Of a stretch of DNA of 64,000 nt, positions 24,148 to 35,388 are shown piece after piece (the stretch's first letter is position 1; each line of letters starts with the position of its first letter). Made by a program: the position numbers and the translations under genes. A model generated the notes under the pieces. That model made no database searches. It was not told the DNA's origin and was given only the letters and a program-made list of their open reading frames with translations. Location of the stretch: NCBI GenBank assembly GCA_015501595.1, contig JADNRX010000032.1, positions 186,001 through 250,000 on the forward strand, in the 5' to 3' direction. This DNA is from Hymenopellis radicata. Taxonomy: Eukaryota; Basidiomycota; Agaricomycetes; Agaricales; Physalacriaceae.

Positions 24148-27100
24148 ATGACCACCACGATGGGTTCCACGGTAATTCGTGCTTTTCTTCTCAACTATAG
24201 TTAAACTCAGACTGTCTATCTGTGCAGCACAACTCTTAATTATCGGTCTTCTCTTCCATCTCGTCTTCATTTTGTCGGTCTTTGACTGCTATTTCACAAG
24301 TCCGGTTGTCCATGGAATGAACAGCTTCAATGTTGGGAGCGCAGAGGCAAAGCGACTTGTGCTGATAGTCGGTGAGCACTCTGCTGGGCCTGTGGTGACG
24401 TGTCTTCATCGTCGTTATAGGTGACGGCCTCCGCGCGGATCTTTTATTCGAGCCAAATGGGTTCCCCGCATACCCCGGCGCGCCAAAAGTCGTCGCTCCG
24501 CATCTGCGCTCCATTGTCGAGACCCGCGGGGCCTTTGGGATATCGCACACGCGCGTACCGACAGAGAGTCGGCCGGGACACGTTGCCATCATTGGTGTGT
24601 ATTGTCATTCCACAGCTGACGGCTGCTATAAACGAGACGCGTAGGGGGGATGTACGAGGACGTGTCAGCGGTGGCCAAAGTGCGTTTCGCTCAATGAGTC
24701 CACTTCGTTGACCTCACAACGTGCTTAGGGTTGGAAAACAAATCCTGTCGATTTTGATTCCGTCTTCAATCAGTCCAGTCACACCTATTCATTCGGCTCA
24801 CCCGACATATTACCCATGTTCACTCGAGGAGCGGTGCCGAACAGAGTCAAGGAATGGAGCTACGACGAAGACGCCGAGGATTTTACACAAGGTATACGCA
24901 CTCATATTCTCGAGTTTCTTAATAATTTGGTTATAGACGCGACCAACCTCGATACATGGGTCTTGGAGCAGTTAAAGACGCTATTCCGGAATGCGACTTT
25001 GGATGCACAATTGAATAGTGAACTAAGAGCGGACAAGGTTGTCATTTTTCTCCACCTGCTTGGGCTGGACACTACTGGACACTCGTACCGACCCCATTCG
25101 CCTGTAAGTTCCGTCTGATACGCGATTCACGTCGAACTCAGAACCTTTTAGGAATATATGAATAACATTCGCGTCGTCGATAGCATCGTACAACAGACGG
25201 AGACCGTAATCTCGAGGTTCTACGGCGATGATGATACGAGCTTCATCTTCACCGCAGATCACGGTATGTCCGTGATAGGGAACCACGGTGATGGAAGTAC
25301 GTGTCCTAACTGCCCAACATTCCTTCCCTCAACTTCTTCTCAGACCCTGACAGTACGCGAACGCCAATTATCGCTTGGGGGAAAGGTGTTCGAGGACCCC
25401 TCCCTGACTCTGTACCTTCCTCGCATGACGCGTATTCTCGACCGTGGGGTCTTGGCCATCTCTATCGACGTGATATCGAACAAGCTGATATTGCAGCCTT
25501 GATGGCCACATTGATTGGTATTGACTGGCCAGTGAACTCTGTCGGCGTCCTGCCAGATGTCGACCCTACCAGACCTGGTTACATCCAACCTCATCAAGGG
25601 GACGAAATGTTGGCCAAAGCCGCTTTGGTTAACGCAAAAGTCTGCTCTTTTCGTAGTTTCTAGTGTCAAGATTGATCTATTTACAGGTCATTTTAGAAAA
25701 CTATCGCATTCAGCATGGTACATCATTCTGTTCAAGATTCTTTACGCGACTGAAACATTGTAGATATCAAGCGAACGCACAAGATACATTATACTCCTTT
25801 TGGACCTCTGGAAGGCCACGATAACGGAGACGAACCCACACGACTACGGGCTCTGCGAGATATAGAGGAGCTCGTCAATCAGAAGGACTGGTTTTCTGCG
25901 CGTCAAAAGTCATTGAATCTCATTGGGACTGGCCTCGAAGGGCTTCGCTACCTTCAAACTTACGAACGTACTCTGCTTCGCAGCATAGCGACATTCGCCT
26001 ACATAGGCTGGGCAGCTTATGCTTCTCTTTTTGTGTTCGAGAGTCGATTGATTGCTGGCGCTTCGCGAGCGTCGACGTCTGTCACTATCACTACAAGCTT
26101 CATTCTTGTGGGATTTTGGGCGGCGTTCTATCTTGAACAAGCACCGTGGACTTACTACCTCTATGTGGTGTTCCCGTGCTACTTCTGGCAGCAGTTCTTC
26201 TCGAAAGGATATCCGTGGTTGACGTCATCTACGCTTCAGTCGATACGCGTCGGGTCGGTGCTTTCCGGCACTTTCTTGGTTGTTGGTTCTTTGATGAGCA
26301 TGGTGGTGAGTAAAGGGGTATTTCCTTGCGTTCTGACTGTTTATGTAGTAAATACAGGTCGCTTATACACATCGGTCAATATGGAGCATAGGATTTGTTG
26401 TAATCGGACTCGTCTGGCCAGCCGTCTCGTGGTCTTCAAGTGATAAACAGCGCGTCGGCGCGGCTCTTCGAATGCGCTGGGGAGTTTCATGTGCCATCGC
26501 TGCCATCTTCCCGTTGTTGAGCGTCGACCAATCCGAGAATCTGATGTTGATGTGAGCTCCGCACCCGTCTGTCGTAGGTTTTGTTAACACTTTCAATAGA
26601 GTTTTCGGTGGTATCGCCTTGATGACTAGCGCCGGATACATTCTCCGCCACCATGGTCCTGTATCGCGGTCTTTGAAGATCCTATTCGGTGTTCAGGTCC
26701 GTGGGCAATACAGTTTTTTGGATACTCACGCTCACGTTCTACTACAGGTCCTCCTAATCGTTCTAGCCATGATCATCACAACAAGCTCGGTTCGAAGTCT
26801 ACAGGCGAAAACTGGCTTGCCTTTGATCAATCAGATATCTGGCTGGATTGTTTTCAGTTCGTCATGCTTTTTATTGTCCCCACCAGAGATTGATGTGCAC
26901 TGCAGCGGTTTCATCACTTCTGCCATTCGTGTCGCGTGTCTCCCATAGCGGGCCGACGACAAAGATTCTTATGACATTTCTTGGGCTCGGCCCTTGTTTC
27001 GTCATCCTCGCCATTAGCGTCGAAGGTCTATTTTTCGTCGCCTATTCGATAACACTGTTGGCATGGATCGACGTCGAGGCGGCTTTGCGTCCTGCTCGCC

Positions 27101-27766
27101 CTAAACAGAGCAACGGTTATCACTTCCAGGCAGACGACTTGAGAATAGTGCTGTTCTTCCTATTCTTTGTACAAATTGGTTTCTTCGGGACGGGAAAGTA
27201 GGTTACGGATTGTCGGTGCGTTGAGGTGCTGATGCGTTTCTAGTGTTGCTTCGATCTCATCATTCTATTTGTCGCCCGTGTACCGATTGATACCGGTGTT
27301 CAATCCCTTTTATATGGCTGCTCTTCTCGTATGCTTTCGTCTCTCATTCTCTTCTGAAAATTCATCGGGTCCTTCTTAGGTCTTCAAGATCGTGGCGCCG
27401 TACCTGATATTAGCCCTGGCATTTGCGACCCTCACGTACCGCCTGCATCTTCCGCCTTTTGCGCTATTTCTCAATGCTCTCATGTTGACGGATGGTTGGC
27501 CTCGTTGTTTATCTCGTTTACAGGGTGAACTGAGAATTTCTCCAGGAATGACACTCACATTCTTCTTCAACGTTACCGACACTGGTAGGACTTCCTCGTT
27601 CTCAGAGTTAAAGCTTTATTGACCGTTTGTAGGCTCTTGGTTGGAAATTGGTCAGACGATAAGCTTTTTCGTCGTCACATCACTGCTTCTACTATGGTCT
27701 GGCGGAATATGCGCCATCGGGGAGTACATGATGTCCAGTATAACTGCAAAAGAGCACACCGATTGA
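24148..27766 (+). CDS. MCD4: GPI ethanolamine phosphate transferase 1 (Mcd4 / PIG-N)
   Basis: Mcd4 is an ER membrane enzyme that adds ethanolamine phosphate to the first mannose of GPI precursors. The luminal alkaline-phosphatase-like domain carries the metal-site blocks [51 protein letters not shown] and [16 protein letters not shown]. It is followed by a multi-pass C-terminal part with many hydrophobic helices. The end is [15 protein letters not shown], stop at 27764-27766. The N-terminal helix ([18 protein letters not shown], then [10 protein letters not shown]) is typical. The first exon is uncertain: ATG 24148 or 24160 are the candidates, since the nearest GTAATT donor does not keep frame with the next exon. 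Its 3' end is 90 bp from the stop of the opposite DUF2156 gene. Confidence 0.93.
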
Positions 27767-27856
27767 AAGTCTGTGAATGTCCGAATATCCTAATAATCTA
27801 AGCTGCACTTGTAATCTACACTAATACCGGTACGTGAATCTACAAACACTGCTAAT

Positions 27857-29093
27857 CTACTTTTTCAACAGTTTCATGAGCGACCGCACTCCGTCGATAC
27901 CAAAACCATCCTCGGGATAACAGACATACATGGGCTCTTTATCGGAATCGAATTTGGCCTGCAAATAGATCAATAATGGCGGTTGTCTAATGAGAAGGAC
28001 GTACCCTGAAGTCTCCTCTCTTCAACAAACCCGCACTCGCTGTTACAGTATTGTACACCTTGCTGAGCGAGGTTATCTTCCAGCCGGAGAGGTTGTCGAT
28101 GGGCTTGACACCGTCCGACGCGGTAATGCCAAAGGTAACGGTGATCGATACACCGCGCTGTTTTTCCTCCTCGCGAATGTCCTCAAGCGCCGTATGTATA
28201 AGGACTTCGGATGTGCCTCGAGGGCATGCGGGAAGGATGCACAGTTCTTGATCAAATAGGATGTGTCACCGACAGGCGTGAGGATTAGAATGCCAACAAT
28301 TCCATTGTCGTGGAGCGCGATCCAATACCGACGGTGTTCTTCGTCTGTGAATGCGGAGAATGTCGTCTGCACGTACAGATAAATAACGCATACAGGCAGC
28401 TGAATTGGGTCTCACCGAAGCTATTTGGATTCCAGATCTAGCCTTTTTCCACGCCTCTATACCGTCGTTGATTTGGGTACGCATATCCTCCGTCCACTTG
28501 TCAGTGACCTCCATGACCTGGACCCCAGCCTTGTCTGCGCGTCGAAGATTCTTCTTGAGATCCTTGACCGCCTTTACACCTTCGTGGCCTTTTGACTCCG
28601 GACTCGTTAACTCGATAACGTGATCTGGATCAATAACCTCCTCGTAGATGCACTCGACGGTGCTCCAACCAATGTCCGCGAGAACCTTCTCGAGCGGCTC
28701 CGACGTGCAACACCAAATTGGATGAAGGCAATTCTGCTCTGCCCAAGCCACAAATGCCCTGACGGTGGGTTCCAAAGCGGATACGTCGGAAATGAGAGGA
28801 TCTCCCCATGCGAACGCAAAGTGTTTACGCGTCATGTAGCCTTGAACGGGTGCGAAGGTGGACTGGGGAATCTGATTGGGCTGGGCCTGCCAGATGCGAT
28901 AGCGCTCAAACTCGAGCCACGCCGTGGAGCTGGATGATCCGTGTTTGGCGACGAGGTCGGCCAGCGTGGTATTGTCGAAAGCCGGCTGACCGGTGGCATC
29001 GACAGAGACGTCGCTGTCGTCTGGCTGGGTGTAAAAGTCGGGCTCGATGTGGTCCGCCGAGTCAAAAGTGTTGCTCTTGATGTCGTGAGGCAT
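27857..29093 (-). CDS. Stand-alone DUF2156 protein (ergosteryl amino acid synthase-like)
   Basis: The start is ATG 29093-29091 (MPHDIKSNTFDSADH) and the stop is TAG 27859-27857 (SLMKLLKK). Blocks typical of the DUF2156 / LPG-synthase C-terminal fold are KHFAFAWGDPLIS, KKNLRRADKAGVQV, FTDEEHRRYWIALHD and GILILTPVG. Proteins of this fold take an amino acid from a charged tRNA and add it to a lipid. Stand-alone fungal members include ergosteryl-glycine synthase, so a role in making aminoacylated sterol is a reasonable inference; lipid and amino acid cannot be read from sequence. The frame breaks at 28222-28224 (GGG): FPHA and RGTSEVLIHTALEDIREEE lie in different frames and one added C in the mRNA joins them. 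I read this as a sequence indel. The gene converges on MCD4. Confidence 0.8.
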
Positions 29094-29270
29094 TCTGAAG
29101 TTGAGTGTTAAAGCCCAGTGAAGATCGGGGGAATTTATTTATGATTTCTAGAGTTACTACACGTTAGTCATAGGGAAATATACTAAATCAGAATAGTCAG
29201 ATCCTCGTAAGATTACTTCGCTTTCTTTCAGTTTTCTTGAGATATAACTGGGAGTAAATCACGAATATTG
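29094..29270. other. Short upstream region of the DUF2156 gene
   Basis: A/T-rich region 5' of the - strand ATG at 29093. It has no open frame of note and probably contains the promoter. Confidence 0.35.
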
Positions 29271-29288
29271 TGAAAATCCATTCCATTT

Positions 29289-29688
29289 TTGGTACTACTG
29301 CCTACCCGCTACCCGCCGCCGTCGCCGCTCGTCGCTGCTGCCGCCACGGCACCCACACAAGGTCCAGCCCCGTACTGCCCACAGTCACTACCCGCTGCCG
29401 CCATGCCACGGTACCCCGCCGTAATATACTTGCATCGTCTTCAGGTCGTGTTTACGGCGGCGGCTGCGCTGAGAGAGTACATTAGACGACCGTCCGATAC
29501 AACCAATGAACTACATACCTCTTCGAGACGCGTGGTGCTGGCTCCTGGCGAAGACGAGAGGTTCGTGCAGAGGTTTCGCGGTGCTGGGGCCGCGACGTAG
29601 AAGGCCGCTATTGAGCAGATTGAGGAGGAGATACGGGGTGGTTATCGAGCTGCGGGTACTCATCACACGTTAGAACAGAGTCAGTGAG
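29289..29688 (+). pseudogene. Possible decayed ORF, Ala/Pro-rich
   Basis: An open + frame reads through a low-complexity Ala/Pro part into a more protein-like stretch (SSRRVVLAPGEDERFVQRFR, then GAGAAT), meets TAG at 29598-29600, then continues in frame as KAAIEQIEEEIRGGYRAAG to a TGA near 29688. No ATG with clear context is present. It may be a broken gene, a gene with a sequence error, or chance coding. I do not recognise the protein. Confidence 0.25.
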
Positions 29689-30532
29689 CAGTGCGCATCT
29701 CTTACCTGTTGCATTGCACGTTTATTCCGAGTTTGTCGTCACCACCTCTCAGTGTATCCCAGCGCCTTCGGCCTGTATGTCATCTGCTACCCGCATTGAA
29801 TGCTAGCATCGCCCGACTGATCCGTAGTCTTCCTCGCTGCGCCCATGACTGTGGTCGTCCTGTTCTTGGACAGCGTCCGCGAATATGCCGCCTTGATCGC
29901 GTCGCGTCCACATCGCCGTGTATGCGGTTGCACGTCCTTCAAACAAAGCAGATTTGGAGCGAACTGGTGGCGACGCGGGTGGTAGGGCGGTCTGGGTGGA
30001 GGGGCGCGCTGTTGAGGCCATGGTGGTAGGAGACAAGACACGATGACGTCGTGATGAAAACGATGTGCCCGCAAAGTGGAAAGTGAAAATCAAGTTAGAA
30101 CGAGCAGTGAACGCAACCTTTGCACGCAAAATACTCGAGTGCATCAAGTTCTTTGGAAGCAAACAAGATCGATTCCTGATCCCAGGTTTGTTGTAGAAAC
30201 AATACAAGTTGCAGACCAACCGTCTCTTCTTAGGACCTCCTTTAGTCTTCTTTTGACCCATATTCATACAATAATCGAGATAAATATGACAGATCATGGT
30301 GGTCATAGGAAAACGTGCAGAAACTGCGATCAATTATGGCCGTTCTCACTGGGGTTAAAGGAGTAGGTGCTTCAACCATCTGTTCGACCATCAGCCATAT
30401 TTATACCAGCTTCTGTCTAACGATGATGTCACGATACGTTCACTCTGACGATCACTCATCTCCACTGCCTATGCAATGACCTCTACTAAAACACACTTCC
30501 TGTTGCTTTGCTATCGTTCAATTCTGTGAACC
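29689..30532. other. Intergenic region upstream of the alpha/beta hydrolase
   Basis: Open frames occur on the - strand (from 30333 to 29803, including an ATG near 30021) but have no domain and no clear splice partners. A tatttata sequence near 30398 could serve the hydrolase promoter. Confidence 0.3.
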
Positions 30533-32128
30533 ATGATCTATGACAGGACCCCCCACCCATATGCCCATTTTGAGCATCTTCCGTTTGCCAAAGAGCCCTT
30601 GAAGGCAGTCTACGTCTTTCAACGACTGTTTACTACGCTCCTTCTCGTTCCGTACTGGGTCGCCTACTATGGGTTGCTTCCACGGACACGTCGACCGCGC
30701 GCCAGCTGGGGACTGAAGCAGATCGTCTACGTCAACTTCACCCGGCGCATCTACAAGGTCGTCGAGGTCGCTGGTGTGACGTTTAACACTCGGGATCCAG
30801 AGTCAGAGCCCGCGCCAGGTACGCTGAAGGAGACGAGATTCGAATGGGCTCCGCCCTTGGACGAAAGCTTGAGAGACGGTGTTGTGGTTGACGTTTACGG
30901 ACGGGTGTCGTTCAACAGAGTTGGCACCTTTGTCTGGCCCCAAGTTCCTCCGATTTTTCATGACCAAGGTTCGTGGCGCAGTTACTTGCCTGTTCGACCA
31001 TCCCAACATTCTGCTCAAGCACCTCTGATTGGCATCTTCATGCATGGAGGAGGCTACTGCCAGATGTCGGCGCATGAGAGTGCCAGGACGTCGCACATTC
31101 CTCGCCGACTCATGAGAGACGGCCGTTTCTCAGAAATATACAGCGTGGAGTACCGGCTTCTGCAACATGCGCCATTCCCTGCCGTCATCATTGATGGTGC
31201 CGCCGTATATGCGCATGTTCTCAAGACGCGTCCCAACGCGAAGATCATCCTGATCGGGGACAGCTCAGGTGGCAATCTTGTATTGGCGCTTGCTCGCTGG
31301 ATTCGCGACCAGAACAAACTCGCTCCTCCGTCTGGCCTCCTGCTTCTGTCCCCTTCGTGTGATACATGTACGCTCGAGTGATTTTAGCGCTGTACTACTT
31401 GCTCACGCATCATTCCAGCGCACGCCTTTCCCGACGTCCCATCAGCCTACGTCGCACGGCCCCACGCATCCACCGACTATCTCACCGACACTCCGGAACC
31501 ACGCGCCCTCCTTCAGCGCACCTTCCTCGGTTTCAAGTATCGGCCGCGCAACGTCGGTTGGCACAATCTGAATCGCGACGGCTCAGACCAGATGGAGCGC
31601 TATCTCCGCTTCTTCACCCGTTTTCGGCGCAATCACAAACAACTAGAAAGTGAGGACACGGACTCGGAGTTGAAAGCGGAGGTGGAGGAGGAACAACGGC
31701 GATTGCATGAGATCATCCATTCAGAATACGTCAGTCCAGCTAGCCCAAAGGTGCTCAGACGCTGGGGTCACGACGTCGACTTGTATGATGGTGGTAAGGA
31801 TGGACCCGGTCTTACGCTCCAGCAACTGGGTCTCGATCCGGGAACGCCTATAAGCGAACTGCCGCCCATGTTGCAGCCGGAGAATGTTGGGCTGTTCGCC
31901 GCGTTTCCGAAGACAATGGTCGTGATTGGGGATGCAGAGAGGTTGACCATCGAGGTAGGAAATCTGGTGCGAGCCATGGAAAGGGATGGAGTCGACGTGA
32001 AGACCAAGTGGGTGAAGGACGCGGTGCATGATGTTTTGATGATCCCGCCGGGGTGGTGGGACGACGAAACTCGGGAGGCAGTATGGACAGACATCGGGCA
32101 ATGGCTGGACGGAATCAAGCAGGATTGA
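30533..32128 (+). CDS. Alpha/beta hydrolase, HSL-like (steryl acetyl hydrolase type)
   Basis: Two exons, 30533-31367 and 31419-32128. An N-terminal hydrophobic segment (FTTLLLVPYWVAYYGLL) suggests membrane anchoring. The oxyanion-hole motif MHGGGYC and the nucleophile elbow GDSSGGN (Ser within GDSSG) define the hormone-sensitive-lipase-like group. A late block, MVVIGDAERL, then WVKDAVHDVLMIP, supplies the likely acidic and His members of the triad. Between them lies a charged insertion with an acidic helix (about 31640-31720). The length of about 515 residues is longer than the minimal fold because of this insertion and the N-terminal part. The substrate is unknown; steryl or short-chain esters are the usual suggestion. 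Its 3' end converges on the PINIT-like gene, with 204 bp between the stops. Confidence 0.85.
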
Positions 32129-32332
32129 TTGCATTGCGGGTGCGAAGCTGTATCCATAAGTATGCCCGCGTACAATAGTAATATAGGTGTTCTCTGAGTG
32201 ATGAAGAATATAGTCAATACAATACAGCAATCTAATGGTACATACGGGCCCTCGCGGTAAGAGATACAAAACACACACCAAGATACAATAAACTCGAGAA
32301 GCCCTGATCCAAGAAACAACAAGAAAAAGAAG

Positions 32333-35214
32333 TCAGGCCGACGTAGCCGACCAAGGGCATTTAGTCGGCTCCAACACTAAGGGCTTCCCAAGGTCGCGCA
32401 GAAACGTGTTCCATTGTTGATCATTCTTGCGCCGAGCAACAACCGACTCTAGCTGTTGACGCGTCGGCGAATGCATAAAAATGGCCACAGCATATTGCGA
32501 TAGGTTTCTGTCCTGCGAAATCTCGATCGTGTTCTCGCCCTCAACGAGAAACGCGGACAGGTCTACGAAACCGTTTTCATTCTTCTAAAGGTGATAGTGT
32601 AAGAGGGCGAAAACAACAAGAGCCAGTAATCAAAACTTACAAACATGGGAGGGGCGAGTGGTAAATTAACGATTTCGCCACAGGTAAGCTTTAAGGCATT
32701 GTCGGATGGCCAACTTGGCTTCAACTCGCCAAACTGGCGGAGCTTGACGCCTGTGTACTGTGCTAGGTCGCTTGTTTCATAACAACACAGGGAGATGCAT
32801 TGTGACTCCTCAACTCCACTAGAAATGACGCGGGTCAGTAACATAGTTGAGTATAGTTACAAAGGGAACATACTCGACGCCCGCAAACCTCTGTGTCCAG
32901 CGCTTCAGATTGAAATGTTGTTGCTCTGTGAGAGTGATGGTGGTGGACTGAGTGCACGGCCCTATCGATGGGCACTGCCTGTAACGTAATACTACCATGC
33001 TGTCGAACCATGTATCTACGGTAAGTCAGTCTCGTGCGCCGAGAAGAAAAGAGGGTAAACATGCCTGGATCTGGTAGGGCAATATGCTTGATTGGAATGG
33101 GCTCTTCAGGTATGAGCTCGGGTACTGCTGTCACTACTAACACGACTGACTAAGGAGGGATCAAGGATCGAGGAAAACTACCCGTACCTGGAGGTGCGGG
33201 GGGACGGCAGACCAGAAGCTCCGATGTCAGGATTTCCAACTGTTGTTTCGTTGGTTCATGTTCAAAGACAATCCAAGAAAATCCTGGCATAGGTTGACTC
33301 TGCTCAATGAGAAGTCGGTTGTCACCCTGCTGTACGAAAGGAGACAGATCGATAAATCCAGTTACGGGCTAGTAAACGATGAGTGCAAGTCGAGCGAAGA
33401 GGTGAGAATGCTTACCACTGGGGCTACTGGTTGCTGGATGTGTTGCGTGCGTAGATAAATATTTGAATTTGAAGGCCATGTCGGTTTTAGAGTACTCAAA
33501 GGTTTTTGCAGGTCGGGCGATTGAAAACAGCAGAGGGAGATGCATCTCGCGTGCTGAAGCATGCTTTAGAATAGCATTGAGCTACATAGCTTTGACACTA
33601 CGAAAATTCACATACTTTGTCTGACCGAATCGTTCGTTCCAGCCAAGAATACACCTAAATTGTTCCTCGTTGAGAGCGATGTCGATAGGCACGCTCAGTC
33701 CCGGATCCAGATATGTTCCATAAACACTAGGATCTGAAGGAAGAACAGCTAAGGATGTGGTCATTAAACGGCCTAAGTTGAGTAACGAGAAATTGACCAT
33801 CTGAGAAGATTTTTGGTGGAGGCAGGGGCTCTTTGTCTTGATAAAGATCCTGGTAGGATGGCAGGTCGCCAGCAGGGCCAGAGTCAACGTCCATATCATC
33901 ATCCTTGACAAGATACTCGTCCGTGAGGCGTTGAAATTCGACGTCTTCGGTGGTAGCGCCACTAGTGACAGATACACCTGACAACGTTGATGCGTCAGGT
34001 GTGTTGTTCAAGATGTGCCCAGGTTCGACGGAGATATTCCTGGGTGCGTTCGGGATTTGAGGAGACTCGACAGATGCGTGCGTCATAGGTTCTGGAGTGT
34101 TAGAAGGGTGCTGCGACTGAACAGACGGATCTCCACGTCGTTCTGGGGTCACGGCAGGATGCTGCAGCTCAGCGGAGGCATTTCGAAAGCGTTCCGGTGT
34201 CACAGAGGGATGCTGCAAATCGGCAAACTCATTGCGAAAGCGTTCAGGCGTCACAGATGGATGTTGGAGATCGTTGAGGGTGTCTTCAGGCTTGACGGAG
34301 GTTGCTACAGTAGCCGCGTCTTCGGTAGACTTTCCGACGGCCATATCCATGAATTCGGCAAGGTCTTGCCTTTTCTTTTTGGGCAATGCAATTCGTGCTT
34401 TATGAGGTAGTGGAGGCGTTGGTCGGGCAGGTTGACTAGGTCCAGCCTGAGAAGACTGACTGACGCTAGCTTGCGGAATCTGCTGGGAAGTGGGGGCGTT
34501 GGTTGGACCGGAGGTGTCGACTGGGTTTGAGCTGGGGGCTGACTTGGTATTGGTGGCTGCATTGGACCCGCTTGATAAGAAGGGACAGCTTGAGGTTGTT
34601 CTGGGATACCGATAGTACGTAGAACAAATCGAAGATGTTCTGTTCGGCTTTAGTACTTGCATTCCAGTACCCGATGAAGACTCACCTTGAACGGCAGGAG
34701 GATCGTTCTCGTAGTGCTTGACATGTTTGGAGAGTGCGTTGATAAGCCCAACATAGGCGACAGCCCATCTGCTTTGCTGGAAAGTGGTAAGGTCGATGGG
34801 GCTTTGCACGACATCGGGCTCGAAGCCCAAATGGGTAAGAACATTGCGGTACGCAGCCTAGTAGCATAAATGCAGGGCATCGTCAACTGACAGGCAGCGT
34901 ACCAAGCATAAATCCACTATCTGCCAGCGCGTAAGCGATGATAGAGAACGCGTTTTTGCAACTCACTATGGGTCGAGCAGCATCGTAATGGGCCTTTCTG
35001 TTACCCTCCCAGACCTCAAATCTCTGAGCGAATGTAACAAAGTCATCCTCGTTGTCGCCCGTGAACCATTTCCTATAGTATGCGAAACTTTGGTGCGTTG
35101 TCTGGTACTCGACTATCCGCCATGCAGTCCGGATATAGTCGTGGTCAGGGTGATGGTAACGGATGCGGCATGATCAACATTGACAGTTTGAAGACGATTG
35201 TTACTCCTTTCCAT
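32333..35214 (-). CDS. Protein with two PINIT-like modules and a 17-residue repeat region
   Basis: The likely start is ATG 35214-35212 (MERSNNRLQTVNVDHAA) and the stop is TGA 32335-32333. The N-terminus reads HPDHDYIRTAWRIVEYQTTH, then FAYYRKWFTGDNEDDF, a small helical domain I do not recognise. A Pro/Ser/Gln-rich linker contains four tandem 17-residue repeats (QHPSVTPERFRN consensus). Two copies of a beta-rich module follow, at about 33740-33180 and 33010-32400. They share the pattern (R/Q)CISLCC, KPxWPSxN, PVAP/PLAPP, GF(I/V)DLSxF, GxN, then FxHxPTxQQLE. That order resembles the PINIT fold of PIAS/Siz SUMO ligases, but no SP-RING is visible. A possible one-base frame break lies near 35161, between VDHAAS and RYHHPDHDYI. 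Exon limits are approximate. Confidence 0.65.
34075..34270 (-). repeat. Four in-frame 51-bp tandem repeats
   Basis: Four consecutive 17-residue units start QHPSVTPE, QHPSVTPE, QHPAVTPE and QHPSNTPE. Two of them share RFRN after this core. Divergence increases toward the C-terminal end of the array. The repeats are coding and lie in the disordered linker of the PINIT-like protein. Confidence 0.85.
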
Positions 35215-35388
35215 GATGAACGCTCTTGCTGGCCTTGCACTCGCCTAGCATAGTGGCTCAGGAGCCGACTACGACGAGTCGAACACCACGCCCCGTCTCC
35301 CTTGTTCCGAACAGAGCTAAACCGCGCTACCCTATATTATTATCACTAGCACGCCCTACTCGCATTCTCTCCTTATCTCCCTTCCACC

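Noticed and set aside
29803..30333. - strand ORF of 176 residues
   Set aside because: Composition looks random, no domain, no promoter and no splice partners; not enough to call a gene.
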